Source: JACVCK01 sp041940385 (lineage in GTDB: Bacteria > Planctomycetota > Phycisphaerae > Phycisphaerales > UBA1924). Taken from it: a DNA stretch of 64,000 nt. The stretch is taken from the NCBI GenBank assembly GCA_041940385.1, contig JBGTSD010000001.1, positions 1-64,000 on the forward strand, written 5' to 3'. Shown piece by piece: positions 51,035 through 59,452 of this stretch; the stretch's first letter is position 1, and the number at the start of each line of letters is the position of its first letter. The notes beneath the pieces are model-generated. The model saw nothing but the letters and a program-made list of their open reading frames with translations. It was not told the DNA's origin and ran no database searches. The translations under genes were made by a program, and so were the position numbers.

Positions 51035-51217
51035 TGCCTTGATCACTCTCGCGGCTGGCGCCGCGACACAGACACCAACCGTGGCCGGCGGCGTGCGGTG
51101 GCTCCTGGGACGTCAGTCGTTTCGACGCCTCGACACGCTGACCCCCCGAGCTTCCGCTCGCCGCCGGCTGCATTTCTGACGACCTCTCGAACGCCTCTTT
51201 CCAGGAAACGATCCGCC

Positions 51218-52474
51218 ATGAAGACGATCCGCTCGACCGCTCTCCTCGCGCTCGCCGTGGGCGCCGCGTGCTCCGCCGGCGTCACCACCACGGTGCAGTA
51301 CCACCTCATCACCGGTCCGAACAATCTGCGCGCCCTGTCCGCGAACGACATGTCTCCGGACGGGCGGTACGTCGTCGGCGCGTACGACGACAACGGCGAT
51401 CCGCTCCCGGACGGCAACTACCTCTGGGACACGGTGCTGAACACGTTCACCATCCTGCCGGCCGACGGCATCGACGCCGTGGGCGTGTCCGACGACGGAA
51501 CCGTCGTGGTCGGCGATGTGCTGGATCCGAACTACAACTTCGCCGAGACCGCGGGCCGCTGGACCGCGCTCACCGGCTGGCAGAGCCTGGGCGCGCTGCC
51601 CAACGCCGGCATGTGCCCGAGCGTCAGCAACTCCTACGAGGTCAGCGCCGACGGCAGCGTCGTCGTCGGGCTCTCGTGGGACGGCTGCAGCGGCCGCGGC
51701 TTCATCTGGACGCAGGCCAACGGCATGCAGGAGCTCGAGTCGCTCGCCAATGGCTCCAACCGCGCCTCCGTTGTCTCCTCCGACGGCGCAACCATCGCGG
51801 GTTTCGCGCAGGGCACGTTCAATCGCACGCCCGCCTCGTGGGACGGCCCGACGCTCGACGGCGAGCTCATCAGCCCGCCCTACAACGGCGACGCCGAAGG
51901 CGAGGTCCACGGCCTCAGCGATGACGGCTCGGTGCTCCTCGGCACGCAGTACCTGGGCGCGGGCGACTTCGCCTACGACGCGGTCAAGTGGGTCAACGGC
52001 GGAGCGCCGCAGCCCATCGGCGCCGGATCGCTGCTCACCGGCTGGGCCGGCCACGCGATGGACATCTCGAGCGACGGCACGATCGTCGGCTTCGACTTCC
52101 TGCAGGGCAATCGTCGCGCCTGGATCCAGCCCGAGGGCGCCGGCAATCTGCAGCTCCTGCACTTCTGGGCCAATCAGCGCGGCGCCGGCATCCCCGCGAA
52201 CGTCAACCTCGAAGTGTGCCAGGCGATCTCGGCCGACGGGCGCTTCATCATCGGTCACGGCGCCACGACCGGCGCGTGGCGCATCGTCATCACGCGCACC
52301 GGCTGCCCGGGCGACGCCAACGGCGACGGCGTGGTGGACTTCGACGATCTCAACATCGTGCTCGGCAACTACAACATGACCGGCCAGGGTCTCCCCGGAG
52401 ACTTCGACAACGACAACGACGTCGACTTCGCCGACCTCAACACCGTGCTCGGCGCGTACAACCAGCCCTGCTGA
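51218..52474 (+). CDS. Exported HAF-repeat protein with C-terminal dockerin-type loops
   Basis: A 418-residue exported protein. The signal peptide (1-20, LALAVGAACSAG) starts at ATG 51218. Four to six repeats of about 45 residues follow, of the kind SADGSVVVGLSWDG-GRGFIWTQ and SSDGTIVGFDFLQGNRRAWIQ, matching HAF-type autotransporter repeats that form a beta propeller-like stack. The last 55 residues have two calcium-loop motifs, DANGDGVVDFDD and DFDNDNDVDFAD, placed C-terminally as in most planctomycete dockerin-type proteins. A strong terminator follows at 52548-52588. Confidence 0.82.
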   Translation: MKTIRSTALLALAVGAACSAGVTTTVQYHLITGPNNLRALSANDMSPDGRYVVGAYDDNGDPLPDGNYLWDTVLNTFTILPADGIDAVGVSDDGTVVVGDVLDPNYNFAETAGRWTALTGWQSLGALPNAGMCPSVSNSYEVSADGSVVVGLSWDGCSGRGFIWTQANGMQELESLANGSNRASVVSSDGATIAGFAQGTFNRTPASWDGPTLDGELISPPYNGDAEGEVHGLSDDGSVLLGTQYLGAGDFAYDAVKWVNGGAPQPIGAGSLLTGWAGHAMDISSDGTIVGFDFLQGNRRAWIQPEGAGNLQLLHFWANQRGAGIPANVNLEVCQAISADGRFIIGHGATTGAWRIVITRTGCPGDANGDGVVDFDDLNIVLGNYNMTGQGLPGDFDNDNDVDFADLNTVLGAYNQPC

Positions 52475-52547
52475 GCGCACGGCTTCCTTCTTTCCTGGAA
52501 AGCGGGCGCGGGCGGCCGCGACGCCGCCTCCCGCCCGATCCCCTCCG

Positions 52548-52588
52548 ATGGCCCGGCGAAGGACTCCTTCGCCGGGCCATTTCTTTTT
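52548..52588 (+). terminator. Strong intrinsic terminator after the HAF-repeat gene
   Basis: A 15-bp perfect stem (ATGGCCCGGCGAAGG with CCTTCGCCGGGCCAT) around a 3-base loop, directly followed by TTTCTTTTT. This is the clearest terminator in the window. Confidence 0.92.
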
Positions 52589-52662
52589 CATTGCGTCGGC
52601 AACGGCCGCGGAGTACGATCTATCGACGATGGGCGCACATGGGCGCGGGACAGGGGCCACCA

Positions 52663-53064
52663 ATGGATCAGATCAAGGTGCTCTTCGTGGACGACGAGCC
52701 GCGCCTCCGCACCGTGTGGGAGCGGTTGATCGGCATGCAGGACGACATGGCCTGCGCGGGCACGCTCGCCTGCGCCGACGATCTGCCCCGCCGAGCCGCG
52801 GAAACCGGCGCCCATATCGCGCTGCTTGATCTGACCATGCCCGGGCGTGATCCCATCGAGGTCGCGGCGGAGGTGGCGGAGCGATGCCCCGATTGCCGCG
52901 TGGTCATCTACAGCGGACACAACGATCCCGAATCGATGCGTCGCGCGCACGAGGCCGGCGCCTGGGGATACGTCGACAAACTGGACGAGCCCGACGAGAT
53001 CCTCGCGGCCCTGCGACGCATCGCCGCGGGAGAGCCCGTCTTCCCGCGCAGCTTCACGCACTGA
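52663..53064 (+). CDS. Single-domain response regulator (receiver only)
   Basis: A 133-residue receiver: VLFVDDEPR (acidic pair), the phosphorylated Asp in IALLDLTMPGRDP, and Lys in YVDKLDEP. No output domain is attached. ATG 52663 is preceded by CAGGGG; ATG 52639 is in frame and possible. It is closely similar in sequence to the receiver encoded at 58853-59278, and the giant kinase lies between them, so both are probable targets of that kinase. A NarL-like receiver that has lost its HTH is a reasonable description. Confidence 0.85.
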   Translation: MDQIKVLFVDDEPRLRTVWERLIGMQDDMACAGTLACADDLPRRAAETGAHIALLDLTMPGRDPIEVAAEVAERCPDCRVVIYSGHNDPESMRRAHEAGAWGYVDKLDEPDEILAALRRIAAGEPVFPRSFTH

Positions 53065-53078
53065 CCCGCGCCGTCGCA

Positions 53079-53133
53079 TGAAGCCGGGATGAACGGGCGA
53101 TGAGCGCCAATTCATTCCGCGCTGATCGGCCTT
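53079..53133 (+). promoter_or_regulatory. Phased 11-bp direct-repeat array (array C) upstream of the giant kinase
   Basis: Starts of TGAAG (53079), TGAAC (53090), TGAGC (53101), TCATT (53112) and TGATC (53123) are each 11 bp apart. Unlike arrays A, B and D no -10 lies 5 bases past the end; the nearest candidate is TTGAAA (53141-53146) with GATGAT 17 bases later. The kinase start is 112 bases further on. Confidence 0.5.
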
Positions 53134-53244
53134 CCGGCCGTTGAAACCAAATGACGACGATGAGATGATCGATGTCGCTGGAGACGCGCGGAGCGAACTC
53201 ACAGCCGACGACTCTCCCGTCGATTTCGAATCAGCGAGCGCTCC

Positions 53245-56200
53245 GTGAAGAAGAAGCCCCAGGCCGCACTATCTCACGAATCGCCGACCTCGCGGACGAG
53301 CGAACTCGCCGCGTCGCCGTCGTCCAATGGGCACGCGCCGGGCGCGAACGGGAGCGCCCGCGGCCACTGGACCAGTCTGCACAACGAGCAGGATCGCCTC
53401 GCCGCGGCGCTCGACGCCGCGCGCCTCGGCGTCTGGGAATGGGACATTGCTTCCGGCGTCGTCTCCTGGTCTCCGGGCCTCGAGGCCATTCACGGTCGCG
53501 AGCCGGGGAGCTTCGGCGGGACCGTCGAGGATGTTCTCGCCGACGTGCATCCCGACGACCTGGCGCGCGTGCAGGAATCGATCGGGCGCGCGCTCGAGAC
53601 CGGCGCGCGTCACCACGTCGAGTATCGCATCCGCACCGCGTCCGGCGACGAGCGTTGGCTCGAAGCGCACGGCACGGTCGAACCGGGCGCCGATGGCCGA
53701 CCCGTCCGCATGATCGGCGTGTGCATGGACGTCACCGCGCGCAAGCTCGCCGAACGAGCGAACGCCGACGCCCGGCGACGCGAACGCGAACTGACCTCGG
53801 CGCTCCCCGCGGCGATCTACACCTGCGATGCGCAGGGACGCGTGACGCAGTTCAACGACGCCGCCGTCGAGCTCTGGGGGCGGACGCCCACGATCGGCAA
53901 GGACCTCTGGTGCGGCTCGCTCGTCATCTATCGACCGGACGGCGAGCTGCTGCCGCTCGAACAGTGCCCGATGGCGATCGCGCTCCGTGAGAATCGCGCG
54001 GTGCGCGGCGTCGAGATCGTCGTCGAGCGCCCGGACGGCACGCGCCGGAACGTGCTCCCCCATCCGACGCCGCTGCGCGACGACGAGGGGCGGCTGGTCG
54101 GCGCCATCAACATGCTCGTGGACATCACCGAGCGCAAGAAGGCGGAAGATCAGATCCGTCGGAGCGAGCGCGAGCTGGCCGACTTCTTCGACAACGCCTC
54201 GATCGGCCTGCACTGGGTCGGCCCGGATGGGAAGGTGCTCCGGGTCAACCAGGCCGAGCTGGACCTGCTCGGCTATACCCGCGAGGAGTACGTCGGCCGC
54301 CACATCGCCGATTTCCACGCGGACAAGGACGTCATCGACGACATCCTGGCTCGCCTGGGACGCGGCGAATCGCTCCACGAGTATCCCGCGCGCCTGCGCT
54401 GCAAGGACGGCTCGATCCGTCACGTGCTCATCAACTCCAGCGTCTACTTCGACAACGGCAAGTTCATCCACACCCGCTGCTTCACGCACGACGTCACCGA
54501 GCGCCGGCGCGCCGAAGCGGCGCTGCGCGACGCCGATGATCGGCTCAAGTCCATCCTCGCGCTCCAGCCCGCCGGCGTGTACGCCTGCGACGCGTCGGGG
54601 CGCGTCACGTTCTACAACCGGCGCGCCGCCGAACTCTGGGGCTACGAGCCGGACCTGTCGCGCCAGACGATCAACCACTGCGGCTTCCCGCGCCTCTTCC
54701 GCGCCGACGGCTCCGACCTGCCCCACGACCAGACCCCCATGGCCGACGCCGTGCGGAACGGACGAAGCTACCGGGACACGGAGGTCGTCGTCGAGCGCGC
54801 GAACGGCTCGCGCCTGACGCTCAGCGTCAACATCGATCCGATCCGCGACGAGCACGGCCGGGTGACGGGGGCGATCAACGTCTTCACCGACGTGTCCGCG
54901 CGTCGGGCGGCGGAGCTCGCGCATCGCGAGGCGGACCGCGAACGCCGAGACGCCGCGGCGCTGCTCGAGGGCTCGCTCGATGCGCTGACCAAGCACATCG
55001 CGATCCTCGACGGCAACGGCGTCATCCTGCGGGTCAACGCCGCGTGGCGGCGCTTCGCCGAGGAGAACGGGTTCACCGACCATGCGTTCGGCGTCGGCTC
55101 GAACTACCTCGTTGCAGCCAGGCATCACGGCCAAGGCGACTCCGAGTGCGCAGCGGACGCCCAGGAAGCGGCCCGCGGCATCCGCGCGGTGATCGACGGC
55201 AAGTCGTCGTCGTACACGATGGAGTACCCCTGCCACAGCCCGACGGAGCGCCGCTGGTTCACCATGCGCGTCAACCGATTCGGCGAGGGCGATCAGGTGC
55301 GCGTGGTCGTGTCGCACGAGGACGTGACCGAGCGGCGCGAGGCCGAGGATGCCCGCGCGCAGACGGCGGCGCGCCTGGGCGTGGCGATCGACGCGACCAA
55401 CCTCGGCACGTGGGACTACGACCCCATCGCGCAGAGGGCCCACTGGGACGATCGCTGCAAGGAGCTCTTCGGCTACGTCGGCAACGGCGACATCGACTAC
55501 TACCGCGACTTCCTCCAGATCCTTCACCCCGACGACCGCGCTCGAACCGACGAAGCCGTCCGCCGCGCGCTGGACCCCGAGGGCGACGGCGTGTACGCCG
55601 TGGAGTACCGCGCCATCGGCCGCGCCGACGGCGTGGAGCGCTGGCTGAAGGTCAACGGGCAGACCACGTTCGAGGACGGACGCGCCGTGCGGATGATCGG
55701 CTCGGTGCTCGACATCACGGAGTCCAAGCGCGCCCAAGCCGAGCTGGCCGCGGCCCGCGACGACCTCGCCGAACAGGTCGCGGTGCTGACGCGCCTGCAC
55801 GAGCTCACCGTCCGCCTCGCCAATTCGCCCGACCTCGACGAGAGCCTGCTCGCCATCGTCGAGGCGCTCGTCGAATTGCACGGCGCGAACTCCGGATCGC
55901 TGTCGCTGTACGACGAGGACACCGGTCGCCTGGAGCACGGCGCCAGCGTCGGCTTCCCCGACGGGCTGCTCACGAGCGTCGGCGGCGTCGAGCCCGGCCC
56001 CGAGGCCGGTGCGTGCGGCGCCTGCTTCGCGCGCCGCGAGCGCGTCTTCGTCGAGGACACCGAGACCGATCCCCGGTTCGCCGCGTACCGCGACTTCGCC
56101 CGTGCGGCCGGCTTCCGCTCCGTCCACAGCACGCCGATCTTCACGCGCACCGGAACCATCCTCGGCGTGCTGTCCATCCAGCACCGCGAGCCCGGCCGGC

Positions 56201-58851
56201 CGAGCGATCGCGCGGTGCAGATCGCCGACCTCTGCGCCCGTCACGCGGCGGACACCATCGAGTCCGCGCGCAGCCAGCGCGCGGTCCGCGAGAGCGAGCA
56301 GCGCTATCGCTCGCTGACGCAGATCATCACGTCGATCGTCTGGACGACCGACGACGAAGGCCGGTTCGTCGCGCCGCAGGAGTCGTGGGCCGACTACACG
56401 GGCCAGACCTTCGAAGAGCTGCGCGGCTTCGGCTGGGCCGATGCGCTGCACCCCGACGATCGCGAACGCGTCCGCGCCGTCTGGGCCAAGGCCTGCGCCA
56501 CCAAGTCGCTCTACGCCACGGAAGGACGGCTGTGGCACGCGGCGAGCAAGGCGTACCGACACTTCGAGGTGCGCGGCGTGCCGATCATCGACTCGGAAGG
56601 CGACGTCCGCGAGTGGGTCGGCACGTGCATCGACGTGGAGGACCGCAAGCAGTTCGAGCACGCCCTCCGCGAGAGCGAGCAGCGCTTCCGCACCATGGCG
56701 GACACCGCGCCGGCCATGTTGTGGATCACCGATCCATCCGGCTCCTGCACGTTCCTCTCGCGCGGCTGGTACGAGTTCACGGGCCAGACCGAAGAGACGG
56801 GCCTTGGCTTCGGATGGCTGAGCGCAGTGTACGAGCCCGATCGCCCGCGAATCGCGGCCCACTTCCGCGACGCCAGCCAGCGCCGCAAGCCGTTCTCCTT
56901 CGACTACCGGTTCCGCCGGCCCGACGGCGAGATTCGCTGGCTCAGCGACTCCGGCCGGCCCCGCTTCGGCGTGAACGGCGAGTTCCTCGGCTACATCGGC
57001 TCGGTCATCGACGTCACCGAGCGCAAGCGGATCGAGGATGCGCTGCGCGAGAGCGAGGCGAAGTTCCGCAACCTCGCCGACACCATGTCGCAGTTCGCCT
57101 GGATCGCCGACGAGACCGGGTGGATCCACTGGTACAACAAGCGCTGGTTCGAGTTCACCGGCACCACGCTCGACGAGATGAAGGGCTGGGGCTGGACCAA
57201 GGTCCATCACCCCGACCACGTGCAGCGCGTCGCCGATCACTTTGCCCGCCACATCCAGTCCGGCGAGCCGTGGGAGGACATCTTCCCGCTGCGCGGCTGC
57301 GACGGGCGCTACCGGTGGTTCCTCTCGCGCGCCCTGCCGATCCGTGACGAGTCCGGGCGCATCACCCAGTGGTTCGGCACCAACACCGACATCACCGAGC
57401 AGCGCGAGGCCGAGCAAACCCTGCGCGAGAGCGAGCAGCGCTTCCGCGTCATGGCCGACCAGGCGCCGATGCTCGTCTGGATGGCCGACCTGTCGCGCGG
57501 CTGCAACTTCTTCAACAAGTCGTGGCTCGAGTTCACCGGCCGCCCCATGGATCACCTCCTCGGCGACGGCTGGCTGCAGGACGTGCACAGCGATGATCGC
57601 GCCCGACGCCTCGCCGCGTTCCTCACCGCGTTCGATCGGCGCGAGCCCTTCGAGGTCGAGTATCGCCTGCGCCGGCGCGACGGCGAGCACCGCTGGGTCG
57701 TCGACCGCGCCCAGCCGATGCTGAGCCCCGAGGGACACTTCGTCGGCTATGTCGGCTCCTGCGTGGACATCACCGAGCAGGTCCTGGCTCGCCAGGCGCT
57801 CGAGCGTCAGCAGGCGGCGCTCGAGAGCGCCGTGCGCGAGCGCACCGCGGAGCTCGAGGAGTCCAACGCGCGCCTTCGCCTCGCCGAACGCATGGCGGCG
57901 CTCGGCACGCTCTCCGCCGGCCTCGGGCACGACATGGGCAACCTCCTCGTGCCGGTGCGCGTCCGGCTGGAGTCGCTTAGCAAGTCCGATCTCTCGAACG
58001 ACCAGCTCGAGGACGTCGAGGCGATCCGCACGTCCGCGGAGTACCTGCGCCGCCTAGCCAGCGGCCTGCGCATGCTCGCGCTCGATCCGGAGCAGGCGGT
58101 CGCCGGCGAGACGACGCCGCTGCTCGCGTGGTGGTCCGAGGCGGAGCCGATGCTCAAGAATGTCCTGCCCCGGGCGATCTCGATCGAGTCACGCTTCCCC
58201 GACACCGAGTGCCGCGTGGCGATCTCGAGGGCCGCGCTCACGCAGGTCATCTTCAATCTGGTGCAGAACGCCGGCGATGCGCTGCGTTCGCGCGGGTCGG
58301 GCGCGCTCACGATCGAGGCGACGCTCGACGACGACGCGGTGCGCCTCAGCGTCTCCGACGACGGGCCGGGGATGACGCCCGAGGTGCGGGCGCGCTGCAT
58401 GGAGCCCTTCTACACCACCAAGCCGCGCGGCATCTCGACCGGGCTCGGGCTCGCGCTGGTCTACGGCCTGGTGCGCGAGGCCGGCGGCGCCGTCGAACTG
58501 CGCTCCGAGCCGGGCGTCGGCACCACCTTCACGCTCACCATCCCGCGCGTGCCCGACGAGTCCGGCGCAGCGGCCGGACCCCGACGCTCCGCCCTCGTCC
58601 GCGTGCGCGATGCGCGGCTGCGGGCGCTGGTCACGTCGGAGCTGCGCGCGCTGTCCTTCGATGTCCGCGAGAGCGCCGAGGCGCCGGACCTGATCATCAA
58701 CGACGAGCCAACCGTGCCTGCCAAGGCCGGCGCCGTCATCGCGCTGGTGGACCAGGGCGTCCCCGCGCCCGACGGTGTCGTCGTCATCGGACGACGACCG
58801 ACGCCAAGGCGCATCCGGGAAGCGGTGCGCACCGCCATGGAGGGACGGTGA
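53245..58851 (+). CDS. Giant multi-PAS/GAF sensor histidine kinase
   Basis: An 1868-residue soluble kinase with no membrane segment. After a 45-residue polar leader come six PAS units (about 55-830; linkers such as VTERRRAE at 292, 415, 548, 692 and 822), a GAF domain (about 840-1000), four more PAS units (about 1012-1510, each starting with a REYR or FRxMAD-type segment), then a HisKA-like domain with GLGHDMGN (His 1563) and an HATPase_c domain with N-box NAGDALRSRG (about 1675) and GLGLALVYG (about 1733). Residues 1775-1868 form a receiver-like fold that has lost the phosphorylatable Asp. GTG 53245 is the predicted start. Array C lies upstream and two receiver genes flank it. Confidence 0.9.
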   Translation: MKKKPQAALSHESPTSRTSELAASPSSNGHAPGANGSARGHWTSLHNEQDRLAAALDAARLGVWEWDIASGVVSWSPGLEAIHGREPGSFGGTVEDVLADVHPDDLARVQESIGRALETGARHHVEYRIRTASGDERWLEAHGTVEPGADGRPVRMIGVCMDVTARKLAERANADARRRERELTSALPAAIYTCDAQGRVTQFNDAAVELWGRTPTIGKDLWCGSLVIYRPDGELLPLEQCPMAIALRENRAVRGVEIVVERPDGTRRNVLPHPTPLRDDEGRLVGAINMLVDITERKKAEDQIRRSERELADFFDNASIGLHWVGPDGKVLRVNQAELDLLGYTREEYVGRHIADFHADKDVIDDILARLGRGESLHEYPARLRCKDGSIRHVLINSSVYFDNGKFIHTRCFTHDVTERRRAEAALRDADDRLKSILALQPAGVYACDASGRVTFYNRRAAELWGYEPDLSRQTINHCGFPRLFRADGSDLPHDQTPMADAVRNGRSYRDTEVVVERANGSRLTLSVNIDPIRDEHGRVTGAINVFTDVSARRAAELAHREADRERRDAAALLEGSLDALTKHIAILDGNGVILRVNAAWRRFAEENGFTDHAFGVGSNYLVAARHHGQGDSECAADAQEAARGIRAVIDGKSSSYTMEYPCHSPTERRWFTMRVNRFGEGDQVRVVVSHEDVTERREAEDARAQTAARLGVAIDATNLGTWDYDPIAQRAHWDDRCKELFGYVGNGDIDYYRDFLQILHPDDRARTDEAVRRALDPEGDGVYAVEYRAIGRADGVERWLKVNGQTTFEDGRAVRMIGSVLDITESKRAQAELAAARDDLAEQVAVLTRLHELTVRLANSPDLDESLLAIVEALVELHGANSGSLSLYDEDTGRLEHGASVGFPDGLLTSVGGVEPGPEAGACGACFARRERVFVEDTETDPRFAAYRDFARAAGFRSVHSTPIFTRTGTILGVLSIQHREPGRPSDRAVQIADLCARHAADTIESARSQRAVRESEQRYRSLTQIITSIVWTTDDEGRFVAPQESWADYTGQTFEELRGFGWADALHPDDRERVRAVWAKACATKSLYATEGRLWHAASKAYRHFEVRGVPIIDSEGDVREWVGTCIDVEDRKQFEHALRESEQRFRTMADTAPAMLWITDPSGSCTFLSRGWYEFTGQTEETGLGFGWLSAVYEPDRPRIAAHFRDASQRRKPFSFDYRFRRPDGEIRWLSDSGRPRFGVNGEFLGYIGSVIDVTERKRIEDALRESEAKFRNLADTMSQFAWIADETGWIHWYNKRWFEFTGTTLDEMKGWGWTKVHHPDHVQRVADHFARHIQSGEPWEDIFPLRGCDGRYRWFLSRALPIRDESGRITQWFGTNTDITEQREAEQTLRESEQRFRVMADQAPMLVWMADLSRGCNFFNKSWLEFTGRPMDHLLGDGWLQDVHSDDRARRLAAFLTAFDRREPFEVEYRLRRRDGEHRWVVDRAQPMLSPEGHFVGYVGSCVDITEQVLARQALERQQAALESAVRERTAELEESNARLRLAERMAALGTLSAGLGHDMGNLLVPVRVRLESLSKSDLSNDQLEDVEAIRTSAEYLRRLASGLRMLALDPEQAVAGETTPLLAWWSEAEPMLKNVLPRAISIESRFPDTECRVAISRAALTQVIFNLVQNAGDALRSRGSGALTIEATLDDDAVRLSVSDDGPGMTPEVRARCMEPFYTTKPRGISTGLGLALVYGLVREAGGAVELRSEPGVGTTFTLTIPRVPDESGAAAGPRRSALVRVRDARLRALVTSELRALSFDVRESAEAPDLIINDEPTVPAKAGAVIALVDQGVPAPDGVVVIGRRPTPRRIREAVRTAMEGR

Positions 58852-58852
58852 G

Positions 58853-59278
58853 GTGGTAGATTCCAAAACGATCGGTGTGCTCTGCGTGGACGATAACGAG
58901 CACGTGGCCGAAGCGTTGCGCGTGAAACTGCGCATCATCGGCGGCTTTGAGTGGAAGGGCTGGCTCGCCGACGCGGACGAGCTTGTCGAGGCCGTCGAGG
59001 AACTCTGCCCCGATGTCGTCCTGCTCGACATCGACATGCCCGGCGCCGATCCGTTCGTGCAGCTCGGCTCGGTCTCCGAGCTGTGCCCCGACACGCGCGT
59101 GCTCATGTTCAGCGGGCACGTCCGGCGCGAGCTGGTCGACAAGGCGATCGAGGGCGGCGCGTGGGGCTACGTGTCGAAGAACGACGGCGAGGATGCGCTT
59201 GTCGCGGCGATCTGCGCGGTCGCCGCGGGCCAGTTCATCCTGTCTCCGGAAGTCCGCCTCGCCTGTGAACGAGAGTGA
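58853..59278 (+). CDS. Single-domain response regulator (receiver only)
   Basis: A 141-residue receiver: VLCVDDNEH, the phosphorylated Asp in VVLLDIDMPGADP, and Lys in GYVSKNDGED, without an output domain. GTG 58853 overlaps the end of the kinase gene (stop at 58849-58851) almost directly and has AGGGACGG before it, so the two are one transcript. It is paralogous to the receiver at 52663-53064. It is the most likely phosphate acceptor of the giant kinase. Confidence 0.88.
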   Translation: MVDSKTIGVLCVDDNEHVAEALRVKLRIIGGFEWKGWLADADELVEAVEELCPDVVLLDIDMPGADPFVQLGSVSELCPDTRVLMFSGHVRRELVDKAIEGGAWGYVSKNDGEDALVAAICAVAAGQFILSPEVRLACERE

Positions 59279-59287
59279 ACGGGCGGT

Positions 59288-59452
59288 CTACTCGCGCCGC
59301 TCGCCCGCCACGGGGCGTCCCTCCACTGTGAGCGTCGCCCGCTTGGCGCGCTTCCTGCGGCGGGGGACCAGCGTCCGGATCACCACGAACGCAGCGCCGA
59401 GCGCAAGGGCCGTCACCATCCAGAACTGCCAGTCGCCGACCGGAAAGCTCAT
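59288..59452 (-). CDS. Small membrane protein next to feoB
   Basis: A 54-residue protein with one hydrophobic helix (WMVTALALGAAFVVIRTLV) and a basic tail (PRRRKRAKR). Its ATG overlaps the feoB stop (ATGA), so it is co-translated with feoB. Small helical partners downstream of feoB are known in other phyla, for example FeoC or the Cys-rich FeoB-associated proteins, but this one has no cysteines and no recognised family. Confidence 0.68.
   Translation of the reverse strand: MSFPVGDWQFWMVTALALGAAFVVIRTLVPRRRKRAKRATLTVEGRPVAGERRE

Noticed and set aside
53269..57930. A 1553-codon antisense reading frame over the giant kinase gene
   Set aside because: It is the mirror of GC-biased codon use on the plus strand. 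Its product has no recognisable motif, whereas the plus strand has clear PAS and kinase domains.
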